Of a stretch of DNA of 64,000 nt, positions 8,225 to 17,256 are shown in pieces (position 1 is the stretch's first letter; each line of letters starts with the position of its first letter). The DNA is from Gammaproteobacteria bacterium (GTDB lineage: Bacteria; Pseudomonadota; Gammaproteobacteria; Nevskiales; Nevskiaceae), in NCBI GenBank assembly GCA_022599775.1, contig JAHZLQ010000041.1:1-64000 (forward strand), read 5' to 3'. Below the pieces are notes generated by a model. The model did no database searches. It was not told where the DNA came from and saw only the letters and a program-made list of their open reading frames with translations. A program made the translations under genes and the position numbers.

Positions 8225-10194
8225 TGGCGGTCTCGGCCGACGATTATCTGAGCCGCAATGCGCTGCTGCGTCTGCTGGCAGTGATGTTCCTGGTGATCGC
8301 GCCGCATGCCTCGCATCTGCCACTGTGGGCGGGTCTGTTGTCACTGCTGCTGATTCTGTGGCGCGCCACGGCAACCTTCCGCCAGTGGCCGCTGCCGCCA
8401 CGCTGGGTCCGCTTCGCTTTGACCTTCGCCGCCTTTGCCGGCATCTGGGCGAGCTACGGACGCGTCAACAGCCAGACCGCCGGCACCGCGCTGTTCGTGC
8501 TGATGCTGAGTCTGAAGTTGACCGAAATGCGCTCGCGGCGCGACGTCATGGTCGTGGTGTTCCTGTTGTACTTCGTGCTGCTGACGCATTTCCTGTATTC
8601 ACAGGAACTGTGGACGCTGCCCTACATGCTGGGCTGTGCCGTCGCCATCACGGCGTCTCTGGGTGATGCCAATCACCCGGGCGCTGCCCTGCCCTGGCGG
8701 TTCAGTCTGGGTCTGGGCGCCCGCGTCATCGCGCTGTCGCTACCCTTGATGCTGGTGCTGTTCGTGCTGTTTCCGCGCATTCCCGGGCCGCTCTGGGGAC
8801 TGCCCTCGGACAGCGGCGCCGGCCGCACCGGCCTGTCCGATTCGCTGGCGCCCGGCGACATTTCCTCCTTGATCGAATCCAACGAAGTCGCGTTTCGTGT
8901 CAGCTTCGACGGCGCGCCGCCCGCCCCGGCACAGCGGTACTGGCGCGGCCCGAGCTTCTGGAGCTTCGACGGCTATCGCTGGGAACCGGGCTATCGCGGC
9001 AATGAGCTTCAGCACCCACCGCTCGAATGGTCCGGCGCGCCGCTGGACTACGTCGTCACGCTCGAACCGCAGCGCCGTCCCTGGCTCATGGCCCTGGAAC
9101 TGCCGGTTCCCACGGCACTGCCGGCCAACAGCCGGCTGGGGCCGGACTATCAGTTGCTCGCGAACAAGCCGGTCGCCGGTCGCCGTGCCTACCGGCTGCG
9201 CTCATACCCGAACTATCGTCTGCAAACCGAGCTTCCGGACCTGGTGCGACGCCTCAGCCTGCGCCTGCCGCGTGACGCCAATCCGAAAACCCGTGACTAC
9301 GCCTTGCGGCTGCGGACACGCAACCTGACCGATCGCCAGATCGTCGACCATGTGCTCGACCGGTTTCGCGAGCAGGAATATTTCTACACCTTGAGTCCGC
9401 CGCCATTGGGACGCGACAGCGTCGACGATTTCCTGTTCTCGACCAAGCGCGGCTTCTGCGAACACTACGCCAGCAGCTTTACCGCCTTGATGAGAGCCGC
9501 CGGCATTCCGGCCCGCGTTGTCACCGGCTATCTCGGCGGCGAGATCAATGAGCTGGGCGGCTACATGATCGTGCGTCAGTCTGATGCCCATGCCTGGAGC
9601 GAAGTCTGGCTGGAAGGACAAGGTTGGATCAGGGTCGATCCCACCGCTGCGGTCGCCCCGTCGCGCATCGAGACCGGCGTTGAAGGCGCACTCGACGCCG
9701 TCGGCGAGCGCATGCCGGGTTCACTGTTCAGCACCACACGCCTGCGCTACTGGATCGAAGCGCGCTGGGATTGGGTCAATGCCAGCTGGAACGGACTGGT
9801 GCTGGGCTACGGGCCGGAACTGCAGCGCGCCTTCCTGTCGCGCTTCGGTGTAGACAGCCTGCGCAGCATGATCCTGGTGCTGACGGCCCTGGTCGTCGTC
9901 ATTCTCGTGGCGATCAGCCTGATCACCTTGAAGCGCCTGCACCCACCGGCGACGGAAGATCGCGCACAGCGCCTGTGGCGCGGACTACAGCGGCGGCTTG
10001 CGCGCCGTGGATTGATTCAGAATCCGGGCGAAGGGGCCGGTGATTTCGCGCGCCGGGTGGCGCAGGAGCGGCCGGATCTGGCGGTGGCGGTCCACCGGAT
10101 CAGCATGCTGTATCACTCCCTGCGCTACCTGGACGGCGAGGATGCCGCCACCGAGAAGGCACTGCGATCCGCCGTCAGCCAGTTCCGGCCTTGA
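8224..10194 (+). CDS. TgpA-like membrane transglutaminase (DUF3488 + transglutaminase core + DUF4129)
   Basis: A 656-residue protein. The start at 8224 overlaps the DUF58 stop by one base; the open frame extends further up only because there is no stop. Several N-terminal membrane helices (first ~190 residues) are followed by a periplasmic transglutaminase domain with the triad Cys412 (GFCEHYASSF), His456 (DAHAWSEVW) and Asp472 (WIRVDPTAA). A further helix near 560 and a short cytoplasmic DUF4129-like tail end the protein. The Pseudomonas relative TgpA is essential and envelope-linked; a similar role here is inference. Confidence 0.9.
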   Translation: MAVSADDYLSRNALLRLLAVMFLVIAPHASHLPLWAGLLSLLLILWRATATFRQWPLPPRWVRFALTFAAFAGIWASYGRVNSQTAGTALFVLMLSLKLTEMRSRRDVMVVVFLLYFVLLTHFLYSQELWTLPYMLGCAVAITASLGDANHPGAALPWRFSLGLGARVIALSLPLMLVLFVLFPRIPGPLWGLPSDSGAGRTGLSDSLAPGDISSLIESNEVAFRVSFDGAPPAPAQRYWRGPSFWSFDGYRWEPGYRGNELQHPPLEWSGAPLDYVVTLEPQRRPWLMALELPVPTALPANSRLGPDYQLLANKPVAGRRAYRLRSYPNYRLQTELPDLVRRLSLRLPRDANPKTRDYALRLRTRNLTDRQIVDHVLDRFREQEYFYTLSPPPLGRDSVDDFLFSTKRGFCEHYASSFTALMRAAGIPARVVTGYLGGEINELGGYMIVRQSDAHAWSEVWLEGQGWIRVDPTAAVAPSRIETGVEGALDAVGERMPGSLFSTTRLRYWIEARWDWVNASWNGLVLGYGPELQRAFLSRFGVDSLRSMILVLTALVVVILVAISLITLKRLHPPATEDRAQRLWRGLQRRLARRGLIQNPGEGAGDFARRVAQERPDLAVAVHRISMLYHSLRYLDGEDAATEKALRSAVSQFRP

Positions 10195-10617
10195 GCCTCA
10201 GGCGGCCGATTCGCCCACCAGTACCGGGCCGATCACCGCCGGGCTCCATGACGTTTCGTGTGGGAAACCCCGATTTCATGCAGCACGGTCAGGTCTAGCG
10301 GCTCTGCACGGCAGAACCTTCATGCTTGCCGTATCGATCCGGGCCGGACACCGGGCGCTCGACGGGTTCGTTCCGTCCCTCAACGCGGGCTACTACACAT
10401 CGAACGTATCGCTCGGTGTCATCGCCCTGCTGTATCTCGGCCGCCGCCTTGGCGGTGCTCTTGCGGCGACGCAACACGCATTGGCGCCTTCTTCACCGAG
10501 TTGCGCTCGGCGGAGTCGCTCTCGGCGGCTTTCACAGCTTGGCGATCGGTGCAGCAAAGGCAAAACATCCCCGCCGCGCCAGAATCGCTGTTCGCACCGC
10601 TTCTCCGGGCGTGACGT
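10195..10617. other. gene-poor gap between tgpA and vapC
   Basis: No convincing gene, RNA or terminator. Small open frames on both strands have no recognisable family pattern and no good ribosome site. The base composition is similar to the neighbours. Confidence 0.5.
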
Positions 10618-11004
10618 TTACCAAGCCAGTATCTGGAGCCCTGGAATATCGTTGAAGTCGCTCGCGTTCATGGTCACCAAGGTGGCACGGTGCGAAAGCG
10701 CCTGTGCAGCAATCATCCGATCGAGCAGCTTTCGACGGGAATAACCCGCAGTCTCGACGATCACTCGGTAGCACTCGGCCGCCGCGTCGTCGAAAGGCAG
10801 CACCGGCAAGGTTTCCAGGATTGCATCGAGCCGCACGCGCCGCACTCCGGTTTCGCGTGGTTCTCGATAGACACCGCCCTCAAGTTCCACACGCGTCACG
10901 ATCGACAGGAGTATCGCTCCGTCGAGGGCCGCCACCCGTTTCATGAGCTCTGCATCGCCATCCCTGAGATAGATCGCCACGTTGGTGTCGAGCAGAAAAG
11001 TCAC
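10618..11004 (-). CDS. vapC: VapC-type PIN-domain ribonuclease toxin
   Basis: A 128-residue PIN-domain protein that would cleave RNA as the toxin of a type II module. Acidic metal ligands are in place: Asp6 (LLDTN), Glu40/Glu42 (VELEGG), Asp95 (KLLDRMIAAQA) and Asp116 (NASDF). The start is a GTG three bases after the vapB stop, so the pair is co-translated. The module stands alone between unrelated chromosomal genes, with no mobile-element remnant seen. Confidence 0.93.
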   Translation of the reverse strand: MTFLLDTNVAIYLRDGDAELMKRVAALDGAILLSIVTRVELEGGVYREPRETGVRRVRLDAILETLPVLPFDDAAAECYRVIVETAGYSRRKLLDRMIAAQALSHRATLVTMNASDFNDIPGLQILAW

Positions 11005-11007
11005 GCG

Positions 11008-11247
11008 TCAAAGTCCCTGGCGCTCTGGTATCGGCTCCTCGTCGCGTACTTCGACGCTGCTCGGCTTCGGTAGGGCGGCGAGACGCGCAAGCATTTCGGT
11101 AACGGACGGCTTGGCAGGATATATGGTCAGCACATCGCCGGAACGCACAATCGTCACGTCGATCTCGCGCCCGAAAGCGACGTCGCGCGGCAGCCGGACG
11201 GCTTCGCTGTTACCGCTCTTGAAGGTACGACTGGCAGTGACAGTCAT
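11008..11247 (-). CDS. vapB: VapB-type AbrB/MazE-fold antitoxin
   Basis: A 79-residue antitoxin. Residues 1-45 form a SpoVT/AbrB-type DNA-binding fold (FKSGNSEAVRLPRD). The acidic C-terminal tail should wrap around VapC. It is the first gene of the pair and is expected to autoregulate the promoter in the short gap at 11248-11330. The antitoxin-first order is normal for vapBC. Confidence 0.92.
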   Translation of the reverse strand: MTVTASRTFKSGNSEAVRLPRDVAFGREIDVTIVRSGDVLTIYPAKPSVTEMLARLAALPKPSSVEVRDEEPIPERQGL

Positions 11248-11330
11248 TCGAGGAACCCGAAATTGAAGTAATCACGCGTATATACATTCTTCGGCTGCGC
11301 TTGGCAACCGGACGCGTACTCGCACCAGCC

Positions 11331-12581
11331 CTACGCGTCCTGCTCCGGCACGCGCGCCAGCAGGATCGCGCCGGCCGCGAACAGGATCAGCAGGCTCAGA
11401 ATCGACAGGCGCGGGCTGCCGCTGACGACAGCGGTGACGCCGACCAGCACCGGACCGATCACCGCCGCGAACTTGCCGAGCATGTTGTAGAAGCCGAAGA
11501 ACTCACCGGCGTGGCCCTCCGGAATCAGGCGTGCGTAGTACGAGCGCGACAGCGCCTGAATGCCGCCCTGCACACAACCGATCGCCGCAGCCATCATGTA
11601 GAACTGCGTCACCGTTTGCAGGAAGTAAGCCCACAGCGTGACCCCAGCATAGATCGCGATCGCCACGAAGATCGCGCGGCGCGTACCGATGCGATGACCC
11701 AGCCAGCCGAAGGCGATCGCCATCGGGAATCCAATGAACTGCACCATCAGCAAGGCGCCGATCAGGCTGTCGGACTCGAAACCGAGCTTCTGCCCGAAAT
11801 CCACGGCCATGCGGATGATGGTGTCGACGCCGTCGATGTAGAGCCAATAGGCGATCAGGAACAGCCATACCGGCCGCATTTCGCGCAATCGCCGCAAGGT
11901 GTTCAACAGTTCACGCCAGCCTGGGGCGAGATCGGTGACGTTCCCGCCACGCTCGGGCACCTTGAGGAACAGGGGCAAGGAAAACGCCAGCCACCAGAAC
12001 GCGACCATGAGAAAGGCGACGCGCGTCGCGATTCCGGCGTCGGCCAAGCCAAACCATTGCGGCTTCAGGGCCATCGCCACATTGACGGCGAACAGCAGGC
12101 CGCCGCCGAGATAGCCGAGTCCATAGCCAAGCGAGGACACCCGGTCGAACTCCTGCGGCTTGGCGACGTTGACGATCAGCGCATCGTAGAAGCACATGCC
12201 GCCGAAGAAGGCGATCGAACCGATCGTGAACAGCGCCAGCGCCCATTGCCACTGGCCCTGGCTGACGAAGAACAGCGCCGCCGTGCTGAGCACGCCGAGC
12301 AGCGTGGTCGCCGCCAGAAAGCGCTTCTTCCAGCCGTGACGGTCGGCCACCGCGCCCAGCCACGGCGACAGCAGCATCACCACCAGGCTCGAAATCGATC
12401 CGCCGAGACCCAGATACAGGGTCTGCGTCGACGGGGCCACGCCATCGGCCCAGTAGCGGTTGAAGAAGATCGGGAAGAAGCCGGCGATCACCGTCGTCGC
12501 GAACGCGGAGTTCGCCCAGTCGTAGAACGCCCAGGCCCATTGCGCGCCGCGGCCCGTGTCCTCAGTCGAAGTCGTGGGCAT
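11331..12581 (-). CDS. UMF1/Atg22-type MFS transporter
   Basis: A 416-residue, 12-helix major facilitator. The N-terminus AWAFYDWANSAFATTV and the loop GAVADRHGWKKRFL are typical of the UMF1 (Atg22-like) family found in many proteobacteria, often called a permease of unknown substrate. It is the last gene of a udg-rimI-MFS run on the minus strand, and its start lies 20 bases inside the end of rimI, implying coupled translation. The substrate is not predictable. Confidence 0.85.
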   Translation of the reverse strand: MPTTSTEDTGRGAQWAWAFYDWANSAFATTVIAGFFPIFFNRYWADGVAPSTQTLYLGLGGSISSLVVMLLSPWLGAVADRHGWKKRFLAATTLLGVLSTAALFFVSQGQWQWALALFTIGSIAFFGGMCFYDALIVNVAKPQEFDRVSSLGYGLGYLGGGLLFAVNVAMALKPQWFGLADAGIATRVAFLMVAFWWLAFSLPLFLKVPERGGNVTDLAPGWRELLNTLRRLREMRPVWLFLIAYWLYIDGVDTIIRMAVDFGQKLGFESDSLIGALLMVQFIGFPMAIAFGWLGHRIGTRRAIFVAIAIYAGVTLWAYFLQTVTQFYMMAAAIGCVQGGIQALSRSYYARLIPEGHAGEFFGFYNMLGKFAAVIGPVLVGVTAVVSGSPRLSILSLLILFAAGAILLARVPEQDA

Positions 12582-13044
12582 ACACGAATGCGTCCTCGCG
12601 CCCCTGCTCGGCCGGATAGTAGTTCTTGCGCAGACCCACCCGCTGAAAGCCGTAGGCCTCGTACAACGCCATCGCCGCCTTGTTGGCGCGGCGGACCTCC
12701 AGCAGCATCATCGTGCAGTTCGCCGCACGCGCCAGCCTCATCAAGTGTTCCAGCACAAAGCGTGCGATGCCCTGACGCTGCCGCTCCGGCGACACGCACA
12801 GATTCAGCAGATGCGCCTCGCCGACGGCCATCGTCAGCAGGCCGTAGCCCTGCACTTCGCCGATGCTGTTGACCACCACCCAGGCGCTGTAACCGGCGCG
12901 CAGACAGTCGCGGAAGATGCCCTCGCTCCAGGGGAAATCGTAGACCCGCCGCTCGATATCCAGCACCTGCGGCAGATGCTCCGGATGCATCGGTAGCAGA
13001 CGCAGCGGCGCCGATTCCGCAGGACTGTCCGGGCAGGCACTCAT
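12562..13044 (-). CDS. rimI: ribosomal protein S18-alanine N-acetyltransferase
   Basis: A 160-residue GNAT enzyme that acetylates the N-terminal alanine of S18. It shows the acetyl-CoA site (LCVSPERQRQGIARFVLEHL) and the RimI block EVRRANKAAMALYEAYGF, then VGLRKNYYP. The ATG at 13044 overlaps the stop of the uracil-DNA glycosylase gene by four bases (ATGA); longer upstream frames belong to that gene. RimI next to a family 4 uracil glycosylase is frequent in gammaproteobacteria, often with tsaB, which is absent here. Confidence 0.93.
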   Translation of the reverse strand: MSACPDSPAESAPLRLLPMHPEHLPQVLDIERRVYDFPWSEGIFRDCLRAGYSAWVVVNSIGEVQGYGLLTMAVGEAHLLNLCVSPERQRQGIARFVLEHLMRLARAANCTMMLLEVRRANKAAMALYEAYGFQRVGLRKNYYPAEQGREDAFVYAHDFD

Positions 13045-13820
13045 GACCCATCCCCAAGGAAACGGCTGACGAACTTGAGGTCGGCCCAGGCCTTGGCTTT
13101 CTCGCGCGGGCTGCGCAGCAGATAGGCCGGATGATAGGTGATCCACAAGGGCGTCCGGTCCGGCCCCCAGTGGTGCAGCTGGCCACGCAGACGCGACAAC
13201 GGCGTATCGGTCTGCAACAGGCGCTGCGCAGCGACGCGACCCACGGCGAGGATCAGCTTGGGCTTGACCAGCTTGAGCTGGGCTTCCAGATAGGGGCGGC
13301 AGGCTTCGGCTTCGTCGGGCTGCGGATCGCGGTTGTTCGGCGGGCGACACTTCACGACGTTGGCGATATAGCTGTTGCTGCTGCGCGAGTGCTCGATGCT
13401 CTTGAGCATTTCGTCGAGCAGCCGTCCGGCGCGTCCCACGAACGGCTCGCCGCGGGCATCCTCCTCCGCGCCCGGACCTTCACCGACGACCATCAGCGAG
13501 GCCGCTTCGACACCGACACCGAATACGGTCTGAGTCCGCGTTTCGCACAGGCGGCAGCGGCGGCAGTCCGCGACCAGGGCGCGCGCGCGGATCCAGTCCT
13601 GCGGCACGTCGATCGGCGGCGCGGTGGCTGGCGGAGCGGCGGCTACCGGTTCGAGGACGGGTGTCGCCGGCCTTGCCTCCCGCACCTCGGATACGGCGCG
13701 CCGCACATCGGCGGGCGCAGGCGGCGCCTCGGCCACGGCCAGGGGATCCGGCGTGTCGCGCGACAGCCAGAGGTCCAGTCCCAGTGCCTTGAGATATTGC
13801 CGGCGGCGCAACTCGTCCAT
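13041..13820 (-). CDS. family 4 uracil-DNA glycosylase (4Fe-4S)
   Basis: A 259-residue iron-sulfur uracil-DNA glycosylase that removes uracil from deaminated DNA. The start at ATG 13820 gives MDELRRRQYL, the usual N-terminus; the open frame is longer. A Pro/Ala-rich linker (about 25-72) precedes the catalytic domain. Cluster ligands are likely Cys86 or Cys89 of CRRCRLC, Cys158 (VVKCRPPNNRDP) and Cys174. Uracil-binding motifs GEGPGAEED (near 113) and HPAYLLR (near 235) are intact. It heads an operon with rimI and an MFS gene. Confidence 0.92.
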   Translation of the reverse strand: MDELRRRQYLKALGLDLWLSRDTPDPLAVAEAPPAPADVRRAVSEVREARPATPVLEPVAAAPPATAPPIDVPQDWIRARALVADCRRCRLCETRTQTVFGVGVEAASLMVVGEGPGAEEDARGEPFVGRAGRLLDEMLKSIEHSRSSNSYIANVVKCRPPNNRDPQPDEAEACRPYLEAQLKLVKPKLILAVGRVAAQRLLQTDTPLSRLRGQLHHWGPDRTPLWITYHPAYLLRSPREKAKAWADLKFVSRFLGDGS

Positions 13821-13883
13821 GGGCGGGATTCTACCGGTCCGCGGCGTTGGGGTCAGAACAGTGGCGGAACAGTAACCGCGAGT

Positions 13884-13980
13884 TGCTCGCGCCAAGGCGC
13901 CAAGGCGCGACGAACAGCCAAAGAAGACGAAAACGATTATTTATGATTTTTACTTTGCGGCTTTGCGTCTTGGCGAGAGA
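13884..13980. repeat. intergenic inverted-repeat element, copy 2
   Basis: Related to 4525-4610. The left end is CGCGCCAAGGCGCCAAGGCGCG and the right end TTTGCGTCTTGGCGAGA, again around an AT-rich centre. It occupies the whole gap between the uracil glycosylase gene and the GNAT gene. Confidence 0.7.
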
Positions 13981-13997
13981 CTCTTGCCTTTACCGGC

Positions 13998-14522
13998 TCA
14001 GGCCACGGCGCGCCCGGTGTAAACCCCGCGCGGCAGCCGGAACCGCACCGAGTCCCCCAAACGCTGGAACTGGAGGAAGCCGAAACCCTTGAGCAGCCGG
14101 ACCGAAGCGGTGTTGGGCACATCGGTGCTGGCGCGAATGTCCTCAAGCCCAAGCTGCTCGAAACCGTAACGAAGCAAGGGCCGCACGATCTCCCGCCCGT
14201 AGCCTTGCCCGAGCTTGGTGTCGCGCACGCCGTAGATCAGCTCGAGATCGCCACTGCCTTCCAGACTCCAGAAGCCTCCGAAGCCCACGGCCTCTCCGCC
14301 GCCTTCCCGCGCCAGCCAAAGGCCGACCCCTTCGGTCGGCAACAGATAACTGCTCCGCGCCACGAAATCGCGGGTCTCGTGGCGCGACAGCCGACGGTCA
14401 TCCCAAAGAAAGCGTCGCACGCCCGGCTCTGTCCAGATCGCATGCAGGACGTCGATATCCCGTTCGATCAGCGGACGCAAACCCAGGCGCGGCGTGAGCA
14501 GTTCGGACGGCGGCTCGGTCAC
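13998..14522 (-). CDS. GNAT acetyltransferase, RimJ/RimL-like
   Basis: A 174-residue acetyltransferase of the Acetyltransf_3 group ([19 protein letters not shown] at the N-terminus, the acetyl-CoA loop near [13 protein letters not shown], and [11 protein letters not shown]). The target may be a protein N-terminus or a small molecule. It starts with GTG overlapping the leuA stop by four bases (GTGA), so it is co-expressed with leuA, though no link to leucine synthesis is evident. Confidence 0.85.
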   Translation of the reverse strand: MTEPPSELLTPRLGLRPLIERDIDVLHAIWTEPGVRRFLWDDRRLSRHETRDFVARSSYLLPTEGVGLWLAREGGGEAVGFGGFWSLEGSGDLELIYGVRDTKLGQGYGREIVRPLLRYGFEQLGLEDIRASTDVPNTASVRLLKGFGFLQFQRLGDSVRFRLPRGVYTGRAVA

Positions 14523-16225
14523 GACATTCCGACCGCCCTGGCCAACTGCGGACGCGCACGCAAGGTGCGGTTGACACCGGACAGCACCGCCTTGAGCGAG
14601 GCCGTGACGATGTTCGGATCGCGGCCGACACCGAACAGGGCCTTGCCGTCACCGACGCGCAGTTCGATATAGGTCACGGCCGTGGCATCGGCGCCGCTGC
14701 CGATCGAATGTTCGTGATAGTCGACGAATGTGATCGGCTCACCGCAGAGACGAGACACACCCTGCACGAAGGCATCGATCGGCCCGTTGCCGCGCCCGCT
14801 CAGCTTCTGGCGCTGACCGTTCACGGTGATCTCGGTCGAAAGCTCCACCTGATCGGCCGTGGAGTCTTCGACCAGATGGTGCGCGACATAGCCATAGGCG
14901 CCCTCGGTGCCGAGATACTCGGTCTCGAACACGTCCCAGATCTGCGCCGCACTGACTTCCTTGCCGGTGGCATCAGTGACTTCCTGCACCACCTGGCTGA
15001 ATTCGATCTGCAGGCGGCGCGGCAGATTGAGCCCGTATTCGTGCTCCAGCAAATAGCTGATACCGCCCTTGCCGGACTGCGAATTGACGCGGATCACGGC
15101 TTCGTAGCTGCGGCCGAGGTCCTTGGGATCGAGCGGCAGATACGGCATCACCCAGACATCGTCCTCGGATCGCGCGCCGAAGGCCTTCTTGATCGCATCC
15201 TGGTGCGAGCCCGAGAACGAGGTATAGACCAGATCGCCGACATAGGGATGGCGCGGATGCACCGGCAACTGATTGCAGTATTCGACGGTGCTGCGGATCG
15301 CGTCGATGTCCGAGAAGTCCAGGCCCGGCGCGACGCCCTGCGAATACATGTTCAGCGCGATATTGACGATATCGACATTGCCGGTACGCTCACCATTGCC
15401 GAACAGACAGCCCTCGACGCGATCGATCCCGGCCATAATCGCGAACTCGGCAGCAGCCGTGCCGGTGCCGCGATCATTGTGCGGATGCACCGACAGCACG
15501 ATCGAGTCGCGGCGTGCCAGCTTGCGGTCCATCCATTCGATCATGTCGGCGAACACATTGGGCTGCGAGCATTCCACCGTCGACGGCAGGTTGATGATGC
15601 ACTTGCGTTCCGGTGTCGGCGCCCAGACTTCGGTCACCGCGTCGACGATGCGCTTGGAGAACTCGAGTTCGGCGCTCGAGAACATCTCCGGCGAATACTC
15701 GAAGACCCAGTCGGTATCCGGCTGGCGCTCGGCCAGCTGCTTGACCAGACGCGCATGCGGCACCGCGATCTCGTCGATGACCTGATCCTCGCTCATGTTG
15801 AACACCACCTGGCGCATCACCGGCGCCACGGCGTTGTAGACATGAACGATCACGCGCCGCGCGCCCTTCACCGATTCGAAAGTGCGTTCGATCAGGTGCT
15901 CGCGTGCCTGCGTCAGCACCTGGATGCTGACGTCCTCGGGGATGCGGTCTTCCTCGATGAGGCTGCGGATGAAGTCGAATTCGGTCTGCGAGGCGCTCGG
16001 AAAGCCGACCTCGATTTCCTTGAAGCCGATCTGCACCAGCAGTTCGAACATGCGCAGCTTGCGCTCGCGGTTCATCGGTTCGATCAGCGCCTGATTGCCA
16101 TCGCGAAGATCCACGCTGGCCCACACCGGCGGACGCGTGATGACGGCATCCGGCCAGCGGCGGTCCTTGAGACCAATCGGCGCAAACGGGCGGTATTTCC
16201 GGGAGGGTTCGCTCAACATTGCCAT
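14519..16225 (-). CDS. leuA: 2-isopropylmalate synthase (type 2 LeuA)
   Basis: First committed step of leucine synthesis: acetyl-CoA plus 2-ketoisovalerate to 2-isopropylmalate. The 568 residues fit the longer LeuA2 group. The TIM barrel carries DLRDGNQAL (39-47), [12 protein letters not shown] and the metal-binding [11 protein letters not shown]; the C-terminal part is the LeuA allosteric domain, expected to bind leucine. AGGA stands nine bases before the ATG. The gene ends the ilvH-ilvC-psd-pssA-leuA cluster, an order also known in Burkholderia-type genomes, and has its own Leu-rich leader. Confidence 0.95.
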   Translation of the reverse strand: MAMLSEPSRKYRPFAPIGLKDRRWPDAVITRPPVWASVDLRDGNQALIEPMNRERKLRMFELLVQIGFKEIEVGFPSASQTEFDFIRSLIEEDRIPEDVSIQVLTQAREHLIERTFESVKGARRVIVHVYNAVAPVMRQVVFNMSEDQVIDEIAVPHARLVKQLAERQPDTDWVFEYSPEMFSSAELEFSKRIVDAVTEVWAPTPERKCIINLPSTVECSQPNVFADMIEWMDRKLARRDSIVLSVHPHNDRGTGTAAAEFAIMAGIDRVEGCLFGNGERTGNVDIVNIALNMYSQGVAPGLDFSDIDAIRSTVEYCNQLPVHPRHPYVGDLVYTSFSGSHQDAIKKAFGARSEDDVWVMPYLPLDPKDLGRSYEAVIRVNSQSGKGGISYLLEHEYGLNLPRRLQIEFSQVVQEVTDATGKEVSAAQIWDVFETEYLGTEGAYGYVAHHLVEDSTADQVELSTEITVNGQRQKLSGRGNGPIDAFVQGVSRLCGEPITFVDYHEHSIGSGADATAVTYIELRVGDGKALFGVGRDPNIVTASLKAVLSGVNRTLRARPQLARAVGMS

Positions 16226-16235
16226 GACTCTGCTT

Positions 16236-16346
16236 CCTGTACTGTCGGTCCGGCGGACAGGCTCACACCAGACGGCCGCGCCTCAGTGTGAGTTGGCGGC
16301 GGTGAATTCGGGATGAGTGCACGGCGTGTGGGCCCCGTGCGGCCGT
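16236..16346 (-). promoter_or_regulatory. structured leader between the Leu-rich peptide and leuA (possible attenuator)
   Basis: Three potential RNA pairings lie between the leader stop and leuA. GCGGCCGT-type sequences at 16339-16346 and 16272-16279 are perfectly complementary (8 bp). A CTCACAC/GTGTGAG stem (16286-16292 with 16262-16268) encloses the second of these, so the two compete. A CCTGT/ACAGG stem (16257-16261 with 16236-16240) would cover the leuA ribosome site. No U-tract terminator is visible, so control by ribosome-site masking is as likely as classic attenuation. The function is inference. Confidence 0.5.
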
Positions 16347-16361
16347 TCGAGATTATCTGCC

Positions 16362-16460
16362 CTAGGGCAGAAGTCGAAGCGCGAGCAGGCTGGCAAGCAC
16401 AAGCGGCCGCGTGCCGGAAGGCACGACGCAAACACGCTGATGGCCGCTGGGAAAATGCAT
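16362..16460 (-). CDS. candidate leuA leader peptide (32 residues, Leu-rich end)
   Basis: A short frame from ATG 16460 to TAG 16362 whose last 13 codons read LVLASLLALRLLP, with seven leucines. Clusters of the pathway's end-product codon just before a stop are the hallmark of attenuator leader peptides. The stop lies inside a perfect 14-bp palindrome (16357-16370). It begins 21 bases after the pssA stop; a GAGGGGG sequence lies at that stop, somewhat far as a ribosome site. Competing RNA pairings follow before leuA. Confidence 0.55.
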   Translation of the reverse strand: MHFPSGHQRVCVVPSGTRPLVLASLLALRLLP

Positions 16461-16481
16461 AGCGGCAAAACTATAGCCCCC

Positions 16482-17255
16482 TCAGCCGTCCTTGCCAAGC
16501 ACGGCACGCGATTGTCGGCGGCGCCATAGCGTCAGCACCGGGCCCGACAGCGCATAGGCCAGAAACAGCAGAAACAGGATGTTCGGCGGATTGATCAGAA
16601 TCAGGGCGAAGCCGCCGATCACCGCGGCGAACGGCAGAAAACGCATGCGCGCCGTCAGATTGAGCTTCTTGAAACTGGCGTAGCGAATGCTGCTGACCAT
16701 CAGCAAACCGGAACCGAGCGTGACAATGCACGCCAGAAACAGCACCTGCTCCCCGGTGAAGCCCCAGCTGTTGGCGCTCCACACGAAAAAGGTCACCACG
16801 GCCGCCGCAGCCGGGCTCGGCAGTCCGAAGAAGTCGTTCTTGCCGCCGCTGATCGCGGTGAGCGTGTTGAAGCGGGCCAGTCGCAACGCCGCGCAGGCGG
16901 TGTAGGCGAACGCCAGCACCCAGCCGAGCTTGCCGCCGAGCCATTGTTGCTCGGACAGGTAATGCAGGCTGTAGGCGTAGATCACGATGCCGGCGGCGAC
17001 GCCGAAGGCGACCATGTCGCACAGCGAATCGTATTCCTTGCCGAAATCGCTCTGGGTATTGGTGAGCCGTGCGATGCGACCATCCAGAGAGTCGGCGATC
17101 ATCGCCGCGAGTATCGCGATCGCCGCTTCCGAGAAGCGTCCGCCCAGGCCCGCGATGATGGCGTAGAAGCCGCCGAACAGTGTCGCCGTGGTGAACAGGT
17201 TGGGGAGCAGGTAAATGCCCTTGCGCTGCGGCTTGCTGCTGTCCTGCTCTTCCAC
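16482..17255 (-). CDS. pssA: CDP-diacylglycerol--serine O-phosphatidyltransferase
   Basis: A 257-residue inner-membrane enzyme making phosphatidylserine from CDP-diacylglycerol and serine. The CDP-alcohol phosphotransferase motif is complete: DSLDGRIAR, then G and the two Asp of YDSLCD. Several membrane helices follow. GTG 17255 is chosen because GGAG lies at good spacing and the upstream gene stops at 17257; a GTG at 17297 would overlap that gene by 41 bases without a ribosome site. Because the neighbouring Psd-like protein looks inactive, decarboxylation of the product must rely on an enzyme elsewhere. Confidence 0.92.
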   Translation of the reverse strand: MEEQDSSKPQRKGIYLLPNLFTTATLFGGFYAIIAGLGGRFSEAAIAILAAMIADSLDGRIARLTNTQSDFGKEYDSLCDMVAFGVAAGIVIYAYSLHYLSEQQWLGGKLGWVLAFAYTACAALRLARFNTLTAISGGKNDFFGLPSPAAAAVVTFFVWSANSWGFTGEQVLFLACIVTLGSGLLMVSSIRYASFKKLNLTARMRFLPFAAVIGGFALILINPPNILFLLFLAYALSGPVLTLWRRRQSRAVLGKDG

Positions 17256-17256
17256 G

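Noticed and set aside
10040-10744. Plus-strand frame covering the gap after tgpA
   Set aside because: It starts inside tgpA in another frame, ends inside vapC, has no ribosome site and shows no recognisable family.
11301-12872. 523-codon open frame on the plus strand
   Set aside because: It lies antisense to the MFS transporter and rimI, is rich in Arg/Gln/His as expected for a GC-rich shadow frame, and has no family pattern.
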